DNA of 64,000 bases, taken from contig CP144169.1 in the NCBI GenBank assembly GCA_039636785.1, positions 2,790,001 to 2,854,000 of the forward strand, in the 5' to 3' direction. Under the pieces are notes generated by a model. The model had not been told where the DNA came from. It worked only from the letters and a program-made list of their open reading frames with translations, and did not search any database. Shown here piece after piece: positions 10,097-19,576 of this stretch. Source of the DNA: Micrococcaceae bacterium Sec5.7. GTDB lineage: Bacteria; Actinomycetota; Actinomycetes; Actinomycetales; Micrococcaceae. The translations under genes and the position numbers were made by a program. Every line of letters begins with the position of its first letter. Within the stretch, counting starts at the first letter, position 1.

Positions 10097-10286
10097 CGCC
10101 CGTTCACCTGACCTTCAGTTGCCGGCAGAACGTCGGTGGCCTGAAGAACGTCGGTGGCTTGCAGTCTTCGACGGCCGGCAACCCTTGGGAAACCAGACCG
10201 GCCGGGAGAGCCAAGGGTTCAACGACGTAGGACAGCGCTCTCATGCCCCCAGCCTAATCATTACTCCCGCCCCATGGCCCGGGAAG

Positions 10287-10326
10287 GCAAAGAACCGCCC
10301 GGCTGAGAAGCCGGGCGGTTCTTTGC
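10287..10326 (-). terminator. Strong terminator downstream of rplA
   Basis: A perfect 18-bp stem (10287-10304 with 10309-10326) and GAGA tetraloop, located 38 nt past the rplA stop. It separates the L11-L1 operon from the GNAT pair. The remainder of the 10097-10363 gap shows no gene. Confidence 0.85.
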
Positions 10327-10363
10327 TGCAGTCCGGACAAGTCCGGAAGCGGATCCTGGAGGA

Positions 10364-11071
10364 TTAGACCTCGGTCAGAACCTTGGTGACGTTGGGGTCG
10401 ACGGCAATGCCGGGGCCGAACGTGGTAGCCACGGTGGCCTTCTGGATGTAGCGGCCCTTGGAAGCGGACGGCTTCAGACGAAGCACCTCTTCCAGGGCAG
10501 CTGCGTAGTTCTCGGCCAGCTTGATGGCGTCGAAGGAAACCTTACCGATGATGAAGTGAAGGTTGGAGTGCTTGTCGACGCGGAAGTCGATCTTGCCACC
10601 CTTGATTTCATTGACAGCCTTGGCGACATCTGCGGTCACGGTGCCGGTCTTCGGATTGGGCATCAGGTTACGCGGACCCAGGACCTTACCGAGGCGGCCA
10701 ACCTTGCCCATGAGGTCAGGGGTGGCAACGGCGGAGTCGAAGTCGGTCCAGCCGGCCGCGATCTTTTCGATCAGGTCATCGGAACCGACGAAGTCGGCGC
10801 CGGCAGCGATTGCTGCTTCAGCCTTGTCGCCCGTTGCGAAAACCAGGACCCGGGCAACTTTACCGGTGCCGTGCGGCAGGATAACGGTGCCACGGACCAT
10901 CTGGTCGGCCTTGCGAGGGTCAACGCCCAGGCGGAAAGCGACCTCAACGGTTGCGTCGAACTTGGACGGGTTGCTGTCCTTGGCCAGCGTCACTGCCTCG
11001 AACGGCGCGTAGAACTTCTCCGCGTCGATCTTGGCGACGGCTGCCTCATATGCTTTGCTGCGCTTTGCCAT
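10364..11071 (-). CDS. rplA: 50S ribosomal protein L1
   Basis: 235 residues, normal for L1, which binds 23S rRNA at the E-site stalk and often represses its own operon. Signature segments include [23 protein letters not shown] and the [16 protein letters not shown] loop. It follows rplK with a 127-nt spacer. The ATG has an AGGAGAAA ribosome site. The reading frame is intact. Confidence 0.97.
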   Translation of the reverse strand: MAKRSKAYEAAVAKIDAEKFYAPFEAVTLAKDSNPSKFDATVEVAFRLGVDPRKADQMVRGTVILPHGTGKVARVLVFATGDKAEAAIAAGADFVGSDDLIEKIAAGWTDFDSAVATPDLMGKVGRLGKVLGPRNLMPNPKTGTVTADVAKAVNEIKGGKIDFRVDKHSNLHFIIGKVSFDAIKLAENYAAALEEVLRLKPSASKGRYIQKATVATTFGPGIAVDPNVTKVLTEV

Positions 11072-11198
11072 GCTGCTTATTTCTCCTTGTGCAGTTGTGG
11101 TCTGCGGACCGCGCGGGGCCCTGCCACAGTTGGTGATCCGGCGTGGATTACCAACATTTCAATGTTTCAGTGGTGCCGGTTGCCCGGCGGTGAGGGAA

Positions 11199-11630
11199 TT
11201 ACCCTTCGACGGTGATACCCATGGAACGGGCGGTGCCGGCGATGATCTTAGCGGCGCCTTCAAGGCTCGTGGCGTTGAGGTCTTCCATCTTGGTGGTGGC
11301 GATCTCGTTGACCTGGGCCCGGGTCAGCTTTGCAACCTTGACGGTGTGCGGAGTGGGTGAACCCTTGGCAACGCCTGCAGCCTTTTTGATGAGCTCTGCA
11401 GCCGGCGGGGTCTTGGTGATGAACGTGAATGAACGGTCTTCGTAAACCGTGATCTCCACGGGGATAACGTTGCCGCGCTGGGCTTCTGTGGCAGCGTTGT
11501 ACGCCTTGCAGAATTCCATGATGTTGACACCGTGCTGGCCAAGCGCAGGACCGATCGGCGGGGCCGGGTTAGCGGCACCTGCCTGGATCTGCAGCTTGAT
11601 GAGGCCGGTGACCTTCTTCTTGGGAGCCAA
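11199..11630 (-). CDS. rplK: 50S ribosomal protein L11
   Basis: 143 residues, the standard length. The N-terminal domain carries the proline pair and [19 protein letters not shown], which forms the GTPase-associated centre and thiostrepton site with 23S rRNA. The C-terminal rRNA-binding domain ends in [12 protein letters not shown]. First ribosomal gene after nusG (130 nt gap), in the classical secE-nusG-rplK-rplA order. Confidence 0.97.
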
Positions 11631-11760
11631 TGTAGGGTCCTTCTCTCAATTACGTCCTGGGACACAGGAGCGTGCCTCAGGTTTTTGACCGCCATGGCGA
11701 GGCGGCCGGCCGCTCCGGAGCTGCTAAGCCGGCAGTTTCGGAGCGAAATCTCGGGTGGAG

Positions 11761-12663
11761 CTAGATCTTGGTGACCTGGTTGAACGCCAGGGTGACGGGG
11801 GTTTCGCGTTCGAAGATGGAAACCAGCACCACGAGGGTCTGGGAATCCACCTTGATCTCGGAAATCGTGGCGGGGAGCGTCTCGAACGGACCTTCCTTGA
11901 CGATGACGGATTCGCCAACCTCAAAGTCAACGTCAACCGGTACGGCAGCGTGCTTTACGGGCTTGCCCTTTTCTGCCTGCTCTTCTTCGAAGATCGGGGC
12001 GAGCATGGAGAAGACCTCGTCCAGACGCAGCGGAGACGGGTTGTGGGCGTTGCCGACGAATCCGGTGACACCGGGAGTGTGGCGGACGGCGCCCCAGGAG
12101 GCGTCGGTCAGGTCCATACGGACCAGGACGTAACCCGGGATGCGTACGCGGTTGATGACCTTGCGCTGAGCGTTCTTGATCTCAACGACTTCTTCCATCG
12201 GTACCTGGATTTCGAAGATGTAATCTTCCATGTCCAGGGTCTGGATGCGGGTCTCAAGGTTGGCCTTTACGCGGTTCTCATAGCCAGCGTAGGAATGGAT
12301 AACGTACCAGTCCCCCTCCTGGCGGCGCAGCTTTCCTTTGAATTCCTCAGCCGGATCCACTTCAGCAGCAGCAGCCGCAGCCGCAAGTGCGTCTGAAGCC
12401 TCATCGGCCGGCTCTTCTTCAGAGTCATCGGCGTCGGAATCATCGGCGTCGACAGCCTGTGCGTCGGCGTCGGAAGCGGCATCTTCAGCTACGTCAGCGG
12501 CTTCAACGGCGTCGTCGGCGGTGCCGGCATCGTCGGCCTCGGCGGAATCGGGCGCAGCAGACTCAACCTCAGACTCTTCCCCGGCTCCTGCCGTGGCGGC
12601 TGCCGTGCTGTCCGTGGACCCTTCCAGCTCAGTCTCGGTTACCTCGAGCTCCTGCTCAGACAC
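11761..12663 (-). CDS. nusG: Transcription termination/antitermination factor NusG with long acidic N-terminus
   Basis: 300 residues against about 180 for E. coli NusG. The first ~120 residues are an Asp/Glu/Ala/Ser-rich, low-complexity acidic extension. The NGN domain follows ([20 protein letters not shown]), then the KOW domain at the C-terminus ([20 protein letters not shown]). The frame is open to ATG 12693, but GTG 12663 is five bases after AGGAGA and is preferred. NusG binds RNA polymerase through the NGN domain and Rho or S10 through KOW. Acidic extensions are common in actinobacterial NusG; their role is unclear. Confidence 0.95.
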   Translation of the reverse strand: MSEQELEVTETELEGSTDSTAAATAGAGEESEVESAAPDSAEADDAGTADDAVEAADVAEDAASDADAQAVDADDSDADDSEEEPADEASDALAAAAAAAEVDPAEEFKGKLRRQEGDWYVIHSYAGYENRVKANLETRIQTLDMEDYIFEIQVPMEEVVEIKNAQRKVINRVRIPGYVLVRMDLTDASWGAVRHTPGVTGFVGNAHNPSPLRLDEVFSMLAPIFEEEQAEKGKPVKHAAVPVDVDFEVGESVIVKEGPFETLPATISEIKVDSQTLVVLVSIFERETPVTLAFNQVTKI

Positions 12664-12779
12664 TTGGTCTCCTGCTTCCTCATTGCCTAACATGCCTATT
12701 TAAATGGCTCAATTCCGCACACCCCGCGGATTCCCTCCGGATAGCCGGAAGATCCCACGCAGTCTGCGGACCGATCGCC

Positions 12780-13064
12780 CTAGCGGTCCGTGGCGCCTGT
12801 ACCGCCGAAGACCCAGCTCACTCCGGTCCCGAAGGCCAGGTCCAGCAGGGTGACGATGACCATCATGATGACCACGAATACCAGCACCACGAGCGTGTAG
12901 TTGATCAGTTCCTTGCGGGTTGGTGCGACAACCTTCTTCAGTTCGCCGATTACCTGGCGAATGAAGAGTGCAATTCGAGCGAAGAAGCCTGCCTTGGCGG
13001 GATTCTTTGCGGGGCGGCCCTTAGAGCTGCTGGCAGCTGTTTCGGTCACCTGGTCCTCACTCAT
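12780..13064 (-). CDS. secE: Preprotein translocase subunit SecE
   Basis: 94 residues with one C-terminal membrane segment (about 57-80, YTLVVLVFVVIMMVIVTLLD) preceded by the conserved amphipathic FIRQVIGELKKVVAPTRKEL region. SecE stabilises SecY in the translocon. The single-helix form is typical of Gram-positive bacteria. It lies between tRNA-Trp and nusG, the conserved order. Confidence 0.95.
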   Translation of the reverse strand: MSEDQVTETAASSSKGRPAKNPAKAGFFARIALFIRQVIGELKKVVAPTRKELINYTLVVLVFVVIMMVIVTLLDLAFGTGVSWVFGGTGATDR

Positions 13065-13145
13065 CTTTGCAATGTCGGATTACCCGGTTCTGATCTGAAC
13101 CATGGTTGCTGCGCTGGTTCCGGCATTTCACCGGAACAGCTTGCG

Positions 13146-13218
13146 CAGGGCAGACAGGACTCGAACCTGCAACCTGCGGTTTTGGAGACCGCTGCGCTAC
13201 CAATTGCGCCACTACCCT
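13146..13218 (-). tRNA. tRNA-Trp (CCA anticodon)
   Basis: 73 nt. A complete cloverleaf can be drawn: acceptor AGGGTAG/CTGCCCT, D-arm, anticodon loop CTCCAAA with anticodon CCA, and T-loop TTCGAGT. The discriminator is G and no CCA end is encoded. It lies immediately upstream of secE. Confidence 0.96.
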
Positions 13219-13495
13219 ATGGATCGAAAACGATTCAGGCCGCATTTCACCCGGTCTTCACCGAGGCGCACGCCATCATCGTGTTTTCAACACCGGAGAA
13301 CCAGTCTACGCAACAACTTCGCGTACGTCGAACCAGCCTCATTCCGGACCGCCCTGTCACCTGCGGAAAACCATGCCCTGACCTGCAGTCACAATTACCC
13401 GCCTGCACCGCGAACGATCCGCTGAACAGCATAGAGTAGATCACGTCGAATCCCACCATTCAGCCTCCGGGCTGCAAGCGAAGAACGGACCCGCC

Positions 13496-14713
13496 ATGTC
13501 TGCCGCCCGCGTTTCCCAGCGCATATCCGCCATTGCCGAATCCGCTACCCTGGCCGTTGATGCCAAGGCGAAGGCACTGAAAGCGGCCGGCCGGCCCGTT
13601 ATCGGCTTCGGCGCAGGTGAACCGGACTTCCCCACCCCGGACTACATTGTGCAGGCAGCTATTGAAGCCGCAAGCCAGCCGAAATACCACCGTTACTCCC
13701 CCGCCGGCGGGCTTCCTGAGCTCAAGAAGGCCATTGCGGAGAAGACATTCCGCGATTCCGGCTACCGGGCCGACGCAAACCAGGTTCTGGTGACCAACGG
13801 CGGCAAGCAGGCCGTCTACAACACTTTTGCCACCCTCCTTGACCCGGGCGATGAAGTCATCGTCCCCACGCCGTTCTGGACCACCTACCCGGAAGCCATC
13901 CGGCTTGCCGGCGGCGTTCCCGTTGAGGTCTTCGCCGGCCCTGAACAGGGATACCTGGTCACCGTGGAGCAGTTGGAAGCTGCCGTCACTGACCGCACCA
14001 AGATCCTGCTGTTCGTTTCGCCGTCCAACCCCACGGGCGCCGTGTACTCTCCGGAGCAGGTGGCCGGGATCGGCAAGTGGGCAGCTGCCAAGGGCTTGTG
14101 GGTCGTCACGGACGAAATCTACGAGCACCTGACATACGACGGTGTCCCGTTCACGTCGATCGCCACCGCCACCCCTGAACTGGGCGACAAAGTGGTGATC
14201 CTCAACGGTGTGGCCAAAACCTACGCCATGACGGGCTGGCGCGTGGGATGGATGATCGGACCGGCTGACGTCATCAAGGCGGCCACCAACCTGCAGTCGC
14301 ACGCCACGTCCAACGTTTCGAACATCCCGCAGGTCGCCGCCCTGGCCGCGGTGTCCGGGCCGCTCACCGCCGTAGATGAAATGAAGGTTGCCTTCGACCG
14401 CCGCCGCAAGGCCATAGTCGCCGGACTCAACGCGATTGACGGCGTCGAATGCCCGACGCCGAAGGGTGCCTTTTACGTCTACGCGGACGTCCGCGCTCTG
14501 CTGGGTAAGGAATTCGGAACCGCCAACGGTCCGGTCCGTCCCTCGACGTCCGCTGAACTCGCAACGCTGATCCTGGACGAGGCGGAGGTCGCCGTGGTCC
14601 CGGGCGAAGCCTTCGGTCCTTCCGGCTACCTGCGCCTCTCCTACGCCCTCGGCGACGAAGACCTTGCCACCGGTGTTGCGCGGCTGCAGGAGTTCCTGGG
14701 CCAGGCCAAGTAG
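13496..14713 (+). CDS. Class I PLP-dependent aminotransferase (aspartate aminotransferase type)
   Basis: 405 residues. The fold-type I signatures are present: the substrate loop [26 protein letters not shown], and the Schiff-base lysine K241 in [12 protein letters not shown]. The C-terminal GYLRLSYA arginine for the substrate carboxylate is present. It most resembles the actinobacterial aspartate transaminase (1-gamma subgroup), transferring an amino group between aspartate and 2-oxoglutarate. The ATG lacks a strong ribosome site. It diverges from tRNA-Trp/secE across a 277-nt gap with no other gene. Confidence 0.9.
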   Translation: MSAARVSQRISAIAESATLAVDAKAKALKAAGRPVIGFGAGEPDFPTPDYIVQAAIEAASQPKYHRYSPAGGLPELKKAIAEKTFRDSGYRADANQVLVTNGGKQAVYNTFATLLDPGDEVIVPTPFWTTYPEAIRLAGGVPVEVFAGPEQGYLVTVEQLEAAVTDRTKILLFVSPSNPTGAVYSPEQVAGIGKWAAAKGLWVVTDEIYEHLTYDGVPFTSIATATPELGDKVVILNGVAKTYAMTGWRVGWMIGPADVIKAATNLQSHATSNVSNIPQVAALAAVSGPLTAVDEMKVAFDRRRKAIVAGLNAIDGVECPTPKGAFYVYADVRALLGKEFGTANGPVRPSTSAELATLILDEAEVAVVPGEAFGPSGYLRLSYALGDEDLATGVARLQEFLGQAK

Positions 14714-14742
14714 GAACGCTCCCGGGCTTTCGCAGCTGGATA

Positions 14743-14777
14743 ACAAACCCTCCCTCACGTAGTGAGGGAGGGTTTGT
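14743..14777. terminator. Bidirectional terminator after the aminotransferase
   Basis: A perfect 16-bp stem (14743-14758 with 14762-14777) and GTA loop lie between converging genes. The A-rich and T-rich stem bases let it work on both strands. Confidence 0.8.
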
Positions 14778-14783
14778 GTCTTC

Positions 14784-15473
14784 CTAGAGGAGGCGCCGCT
14801 CGGCCGCCCACTTGGTGAGTTCGTGGCGGCTGGACAGCTGGAGCTTCCGCAGCACAGCCGAAACGTGCGTTTCCACGGTCTTGATGGAAATGAACAGCTC
14901 CTTGGCCACTTCCTTGTAGCTGTAGCCGCGGGCAATCAGCCGCATGACCTCGAGCTCGCGGGCTGAGAGCCGGTCCAGTTCATCGTCCGCGATATCCGCA
15001 GGCGCGGTGCCGAAAGCATCCAGCACAAAGCCGGCCAGCCGCGGTGAGAACACTGCGTCTCCCCCGGCTACCCGGAACACGGCGTCGGTGATTTCCGCGC
15101 CGGAAATGGTCTTGGTGACATAGCCGCGGGCGCCGGCACGGATGACGGCCACCACGTCCTCGGCGGCGTCGGAGACACTCAGGGCAAGGAACTTGGTGGT
15201 GGCCAGCATGTCCGCCGAGCCGGCTATGACCTCGCGGCCGCCACCGCCCAGCCCGCCCGGCAAATGGACATCAAGCAGCACCACTTCAGGCTTGGTCCGG
15301 GCAATCACGACAATGGCCTGTTCCACCGTTCCGGCTTCGCCCACCACCACGATGCTGGAATCCAGGTCCGCCTTCAGCCCGGAACGGAAGATGGCGTGGT
15401 CGTCCACAATCACCACCCTGACGGTGTGCTCCGGACCCCCTTTGGGTGATCCGCTGCTGACTGGACTGCTCAT
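14784..15473 (-). CDS. LuxR/NarL-family response regulator
   Basis: 229 residues. The receiver domain (about 18-135) has the acidic pair in VDDH, phospho-acceptor Asp68 in LLDVHLPGG and a conserved Lys in GYVTKTI. The C-terminal LuxR helix-turn-helix (about 165-225) reads LSARELEVMRLIARGYSYKE. It overlaps the upstream kinase gene by 4 bases, so the two form a translationally coupled two-component system. Targets are unknown, but the PspC domains in the kinase and in the divergent genes point to envelope stress. Confidence 0.93.
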   Translation of the reverse strand: MSSPVSSGSPKGGPEHTVRVVIVDDHAIFRSGLKADLDSSIVVVGEAGTVEQAIVVIARTKPEVVLLDVHLPGGLGGGGREVIAGSADMLATTKFLALSVSDAAEDVVAVIRAGARGYVTKTISGAEITDAVFRVAGGDAVFSPRLAGFVLDAFGTAPADIADDELDRLSARELEVMRLIARGYSYKEVAKELFISIKTVETHVSAVLRKLQLSSRHELTKWAAERRLL

Positions 15474-16987
15474 GGCTTGCTCTCTCCGTTTTCGGTTGCT
15501 GCGGGCAGCCCCAGACGCACTTCCGTGCCGTCCGGACTGCTGCTGATGTCTGCCGTGCCGCCATGGCGCTTCATCCGGCCGATGATCGACTCCCTGACTC
15601 CCAGCCTGTCCTCGGGCACCGTCCGGGGATCAAAACCCGGGCCTCGGTCCTTCACAAAAACGTCCGCGCCGCCGTCGGAAATCTCCAGATACACGGAAAC
15701 CGTGCCCCCGCCGTGGCGGGCAGCGTTCAGCATTGCCTCGCGACTGGCCTGGACCAGGGCCTCATGGCGTTCAGTCATGGCCGTATCGCCGACGGTGACC
15801 ACCTCCACGGCGAGGCCCAGGTCATCCTCCAGTTCAGCGGCGACCGCCTTGATCCGGTCCGACAGCTGGCCGGCGTCCTTACCCGGATCCCGGTAGAGCC
15901 AGCCGCGAAGTTCCCGCTCCTGCGCTCTGGCCAAGCGGACAACATCATGCTCATTGGCGGCACGCCGCTGGATGATGGCGAGGGTCTGCAGCACCGAATC
16001 GTGCAGGTGTGCTGCGATTTCTGCCCGTTCGGTTTCCCGGACGCGGCCGGCACGCTCGGTCTCGAGGTCGCGCCAGAACTTCAGTCCCCACGGCAGCAGC
16101 ACCAGCGCCACACCGCCCAGGACCGCCACCGAGGCGAGCAGCGCCAGCCAGGTCTGCTCCCACGATCCGGACCCGGACACCATCACCAGGACACCGGCCA
16201 CGACGAGGGCCAGTCCGGCTGCGAGCCGTGCCCAGCCGCCGGCCTGATCGGCCTTGGTCTTGTCCACCAGGCCTGCCCTGCGCGTTTCATCCAGCTGCAT
16301 CCAGGCGATGGCCGCGCCGCCAAGGATCGCGGCTGCCGGGATCAGGGTACCGAGCGGGACATCAACACCAAGGAGCTGGGCGATGAGGATGCCGCCTGCC
16401 AGCAACAGACCCGCCCCGAGCAGGATCTCCTTGCCGTAGCGCATGCTGCGGAACCTGAACCAGGCTTGGCCGGGCGGCGCCTCGGGCGTTGAAGCCGCCC
16501 GGGGCTGCCCGTCGGCCGCGATTCCCCCCGAAGGGGTGAAGCCATCGGCTGGCCGGAAACCACCTGTTGCGTACCCACCGGCGGGTACGAATCCGCCATC
16601 CGGCTGTGCCGGTGAGGACGCCGGAGGCGCTGCCCCGGCGGACGCGGCCGCAGCGCCGCCGTCGGGGTACCACAAAAGCGGAGGCGCCAGTGCTGGCGGA
16701 AGGGCTCCGGGGGGAGGCCCTCCACGGGGTGGAGTGCTGACGGCGGGAGCAATGGGGGAGGCCGGCCGTCGGGCGTTGCGCCTGGCGCTTTCGTCCGCGG
16801 TGGGCACCATGATCCACAGCCATGCGTAGAAGGCCACGCCTGCCCCGCCGGCGAGCGCGGCCACGGCCATGCCGATCCGCACCTGCTTCACCGGCCAGCC
16901 GAGATGCGCAGCAAGGCCGGCACAGACCCCGGCAATGATGCGGTCGCTGCTGCGGACCAGCGGCGGGCGGGCCAGAGCAGTTGTCAT
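15470..16987 (-). CDS. PspC-domain sensor histidine kinase (LiaS/DesK type)
   Basis: 505 residues from ATG 16987. The N-terminal PspC domain (about 10-65; IIAGVCAGLAAHLGWPVKQV) is followed by a Pro/Gly/Ala-rich linker (about 75-175), then about four membrane segments (about 190-305). The HisKA_3 dimerisation helix carries the phospho-acceptor in AAHLHDSVLQTL, and the HATPase domain follows. The frame is open another 112 codons upstream but those residues overlap the divergent gene region and look non-coding. It phosphorylates the LuxR-type regulator encoded next. PspC fused to a kinase suggests direct sensing of membrane state. Confidence 0.92.
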   Translation of the reverse strand: MTTALARPPLVRSSDRIIAGVCAGLAAHLGWPVKQVRIGMAVAALAGGAGVAFYAWLWIMVPTADESARRNARRPASPIAPAVSTPPRGGPPPGALPPALAPPLLWYPDGGAAAASAGAAPPASSPAQPDGGFVPAGGYATGGFRPADGFTPSGGIAADGQPRAASTPEAPPGQAWFRFRSMRYGKEILLGAGLLLAGGILIAQLLGVDVPLGTLIPAAAILGGAAIAWMQLDETRRAGLVDKTKADQAGGWARLAAGLALVVAGVLVMVSGSGSWEQTWLALLASVAVLGGVALVLLPWGLKFWRDLETERAGRVRETERAEIAAHLHDSVLQTLAIIQRRAANEHDVVRLARAQERELRGWLYRDPGKDAGQLSDRIKAVAAELEDDLGLAVEVVTVGDTAMTERHEALVQASREAMLNAARHGGGTVSVYLEISDGGADVFVKDRGPGFDPRTVPEDRLGVRESIIGRMKRHGGTADISSSPDGTEVRLGLPAATENGESKP

Positions 16988-17112
16988 GGTTCCATCCAAA
17001 CACGGATCATGGTTCCCCGGACCGTTTTTCCGCCTGAACCGGGGGTAAGTCAGGGGTAGCTCAGGGTGTTCCCCAGTAGAGGAGGACCCCCTGCGAACGG
17101 CAGTATCGAAGT

Positions 17113-18759
17113 ATGAACTCGCAGAACCCGGCCCCCGATGAAGGGCAACAGTCCACCAACCGTCCCGGCGCCGACCCCGCCGCGGAGCCAGCCGCCGAAT
17201 CAGCAGCTGAAACGGCTGGCGAATCCGCCACCGGTCCGGCTGCTGAATCAGCAGCTGAGCCGGCCTCAGATTCCGCTGGCGACTCCAATTCCGAACGGGA
17301 ACCGCAGCCGCACACGGAGCCACTCATGCCGCCTCCGCTCTACCCCCCGCAGGACCAGCCGTACCCGCAGTCTTCGGGCTACCAGGCATCCGGTGACCGG
17401 TTCCCCGGCTACCCGGCACCCGGCTCCAAGCCGCAGAACCAGCCGCAGGAATTCTTCGGCTGGATCCGCAGTCACGGTATCCAGCGCGGCCGCGACCGGT
17501 GGATCGGCGGTGTTTCCAGCGGAATCGCCCACCGCATGGGGGTCGACCCGCTGATTGTCCGCGGCATCTTCATCGTCCTGACACTCTTCGCAGGCATCGG
17601 CGTCCTGCTGTACGGCCTGGGGTGGGCTTTGCTCCCCGAACCTGACGGCCGGATCCATGCCCAGGAGGCAGGCGCCGGCCGCTGGTCCACCGGCATGACC
17701 GGGGCGCTGATCACGAGCGTCATCGGCCTCACCGGATTGGGCGGCGGAGTCTGGGGATGGGGCCGTGGAGGCTTCGCAGGCTTCTTCTGGACCGTCTTCT
17801 GGGTAGGCGGCCTCATCTACCTCGCCTACTTCCTGACCCAGCGCAACAAGAACCGGAACGGAGCTGCTCCCATGAGCGCACGCCCACCGTCCGGCAGCAA
17901 CGCAGCATTCGCTGCCACCGCTCCCCTCACGGATTACGACGGCGGCGCCCACAACGGCGGGTACGCCGCCTACGGTTCATACGCGGCTGATACCTACACA
18001 CCCGGGGCACATCCGTCCTCGGGTGCGGACGCCGCGTCCGGCTCCGCCCGGCAGTCCGGCCCCTACCCGCCGTTCAGCGGCGGGTCCGGGAATGTGCCGC
18101 CGCGCGGGCCTGCCCGTATACCGAAGATCCGGCCCGGCGGACCAGGAGCTCCGGCAGTAGCGGTCGCCACAGGCGCAGCGCTCCTGGCGGGCGGCGGCAT
18201 CAAGGCCCTTGACGCCGGCAATGTGATCGATCTGGGGAACTCCGTCAACGCAATTGTGTGGGCGAGCGGCGCGGCCGTTCTTGGCCTTGGCATCCTGATC
18301 GCGGGTATCAAAGGCAGAACCTCGGGAATCCTTGGGTTCTTCGCGGTGGTCGCCCTGATCATCGGCGGTATTTTCAACGTGGTCCCCACCGGCGACCGGT
18401 TCCGCGTCCAGGCCGTGGACTGGAATCCGGTCACCGTACAGCAGGCCCGCGATGGCTTCGACGCCACGGGAAGCAACGGCACCGTCAACCTGACAAAACT
18501 GGACCTGGGCGCCCCGCTGGGCTCCGACGTCGTAATTCCCCTGGACATCACCGCGAGCAACGTAACGGTGATCATTCCGGATACCGTTCCGGTGGAGATC
18601 CGGGCCGACATGACCTTGGGAAACCTCAACGAGGGCGGCGAGCGCCGGGGCGGGACCACAACCAGGCAGAGCAGCTACAACACAGAGAAGCCCGGAGCCA
18701 AGCTGATCGTCCGGATCGACGGCACCTTCAGCAACATCACCATCCAGGAAGGAAACTGA
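17113..18759 (+). CDS. PspC-domain membrane protein with C-terminal beta-rich domain
   Basis: 548 residues. An Ala/Glu/Pro-rich N-terminus (1-110, with repeated ESAAE-type motifs) precedes a PspC domain (about 125-180; RWIGGVSSGIAHRMGVDPLI), several membrane segments (about 195-235 and 345-425) and a C-terminal soluble domain with a repetitive ITASNVTVIIPDTVPVEIRA pattern, like the adhesin-like or LiaF-type domain found on such proteins. It diverges from the kinase gene and begins a three-gene unit. The start lacks a ribosome site; CAGTAT six bases before the ATG could be a leaderless -10. Probably a partner or anti-activator of the kinase, by analogy with LiaF. Confidence 0.85.
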   Translation: MNSQNPAPDEGQQSTNRPGADPAAEPAAESAAETAGESATGPAAESAAEPASDSAGDSNSEREPQPHTEPLMPPPLYPPQDQPYPQSSGYQASGDRFPGYPAPGSKPQNQPQEFFGWIRSHGIQRGRDRWIGGVSSGIAHRMGVDPLIVRGIFIVLTLFAGIGVLLYGLGWALLPEPDGRIHAQEAGAGRWSTGMTGALITSVIGLTGLGGGVWGWGRGGFAGFFWTVFWVGGLIYLAYFLTQRNKNRNGAAPMSARPPSGSNAAFAATAPLTDYDGGAHNGGYAAYGSYAADTYTPGAHPSSGADAASGSARQSGPYPPFSGGSGNVPPRGPARIPKIRPGGPGAPAVAVATGAALLAGGGIKALDAGNVIDLGNSVNAIVWASGAAVLGLGILIAGIKGRTSGILGFFAVVALIIGGIFNVVPTGDRFRVQAVDWNPVTVQQARDGFDATGSNGTVNLTKLDLGAPLGSDVVIPLDITASNVTVIIPDTVPVEIRADMTLGNLNEGGERRGGTTTRQSSYNTEKPGAKLIVRIDGTFSNITIQEGN

Positions 18760-18760
18760 C

Positions 18761-19057
18761 ATGAGCAGCTTTGACCCGACCCCCGAACCGTCCACCATGC
18801 CGGAACCCTCGCAGGCTCCCGCCCCAGCATCCGCAAACGGCGGGCACCCTTCATCAGCCCGGGTGGGCACCATCGTCTGGGGTCTGGTGGTCCTGGCTTT
18901 GGCTGCACTGATCATCATTGCCCGGCTCGGCCTCGTGGCGCTGAACGGAACCTATGTGCTGATCGGCCTGATGATCGGCGCCGGCCTGGCGCTGGTGGCG
19001 GGCGGACTGCTGTCAGCCCGCGGACGTGACAAACAAACAACAACAGGGAAGTCTTGA
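18761..19057 (+). CDS. Small two-helix membrane protein
   Basis: 98 residues. A Pro/Ser-rich N-terminus (1-35) is followed by two membrane segments (about 39-60 and 66-87) and a short basic tail. It begins one base after the stop of the preceding PspC protein and ends 3 bases before the next, so it belongs to the PspC operon. No recognised catalytic motif. Probably an accessory membrane component of the same stress module. Confidence 0.8.
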   Translation: MSSFDPTPEPSTMPEPSQAPAPASANGGHPSSARVGTIVWGLVVLALAALIIIARLGLVALNGTYVLIGLMIGAGLALVAGGLLSARGRDKQTTTGKS

Positions 19058-19060
19058 ACC

Positions 19061-19318
19061 ATGGATAAATTCTTCAGCGTTGTCAGGGGCTTCGGCCTGA
19101 AACGAGGTCCTCAGCGTTGGCTGGGCGGAGTGTGCGGCGGAATCGCGGACAGGCTGAACGTGGATGTCGCGTTCGTACGGGTTGCATTTCTGCTGTTCTG
19201 CCTCCTGCCCGGCCCGGCGGTCGTCTTCTACATCGCCGCCTGGCTGGTTCTCCCGGATCAGAAAAACGCCATTGCCCTCCAGTCCTTCCTGGACAAGCGG
19301 TCAGGCAACGGCTCCTGA
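19061..19318 (+). CDS. Stand-alone PspC-domain protein
   Basis: 85 residues, essentially one PspC domain: RWLGGVCGGIADRLNVDVAF, then a hydrophobic hairpin (LLFCLLPGPAVVFYIAAWLV) ending in LPDQ. PspC proteins sense envelope damage in the phage-shock response of proteobacteria; in actinobacteria they are often linked to two-component systems, as here. Last gene of the divergent three-gene unit, closed by a hairpin 32 bases downstream. Confidence 0.9.
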   Translation: MDKFFSVVRGFGLKRGPQRWLGGVCGGIADRLNVDVAFVRVAFLLFCLLPGPAVVFYIAAWLVLPDQKNAIALQSFLDKRSGNGS

Positions 19319-19350
19319 CCGGCAGGATCACAGGCACCAACGGGTTCATG

Positions 19351-19376
19351 TGCCCCTGCTCTCCGGAGCAGGGGCA
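19351..19376 (+). terminator. Terminator of the PspC operon
   Basis: A 10-bp stem (19351-19360 with 19367-19376) with a 6-nt loop follows the stand-alone PspC gene. There is only a short T tract afterwards. Confidence 0.65.
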
Positions 19377-19509
19377 CTCCTGTTAACCCGGCCGTCCAGC
19401 AAAAGGTACCGGATGCCGAACGGTGCCGGAATTGCCCCACGAGGGCAGCGGCCATTGCCATGCAACAGGGGCTGCTGTAACCGTTTGTGTCCTGCCCCAC
19501 ACTGGCCAG

Positions 19510-19515
19510 TACAAT
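19510..19515 (+). promoter_or_regulatory. Candidate -10 element of pfkA
   Basis: TACAAT lies 61 bases before the pfkA ATG. No good -35 is found at the normal spacing. The 258-nt gap 19319-19576 holds otherwise only the preceding terminator. Confidence 0.4.
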
Positions 19516-19576
19516 CTAGGTGAGCTCAGCGTGGTGCTCTGCCTGTATACCTTCAACCAGGATTTGAGCCAGAAAA

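Noticed and set aside
16988..17323. N-terminal extension of the PspC-kinase up to 17323
   Set aside because: It would overlap the divergent PspC gene and has no membrane or domain character; ATG 16987 begins directly before the PspC domain.
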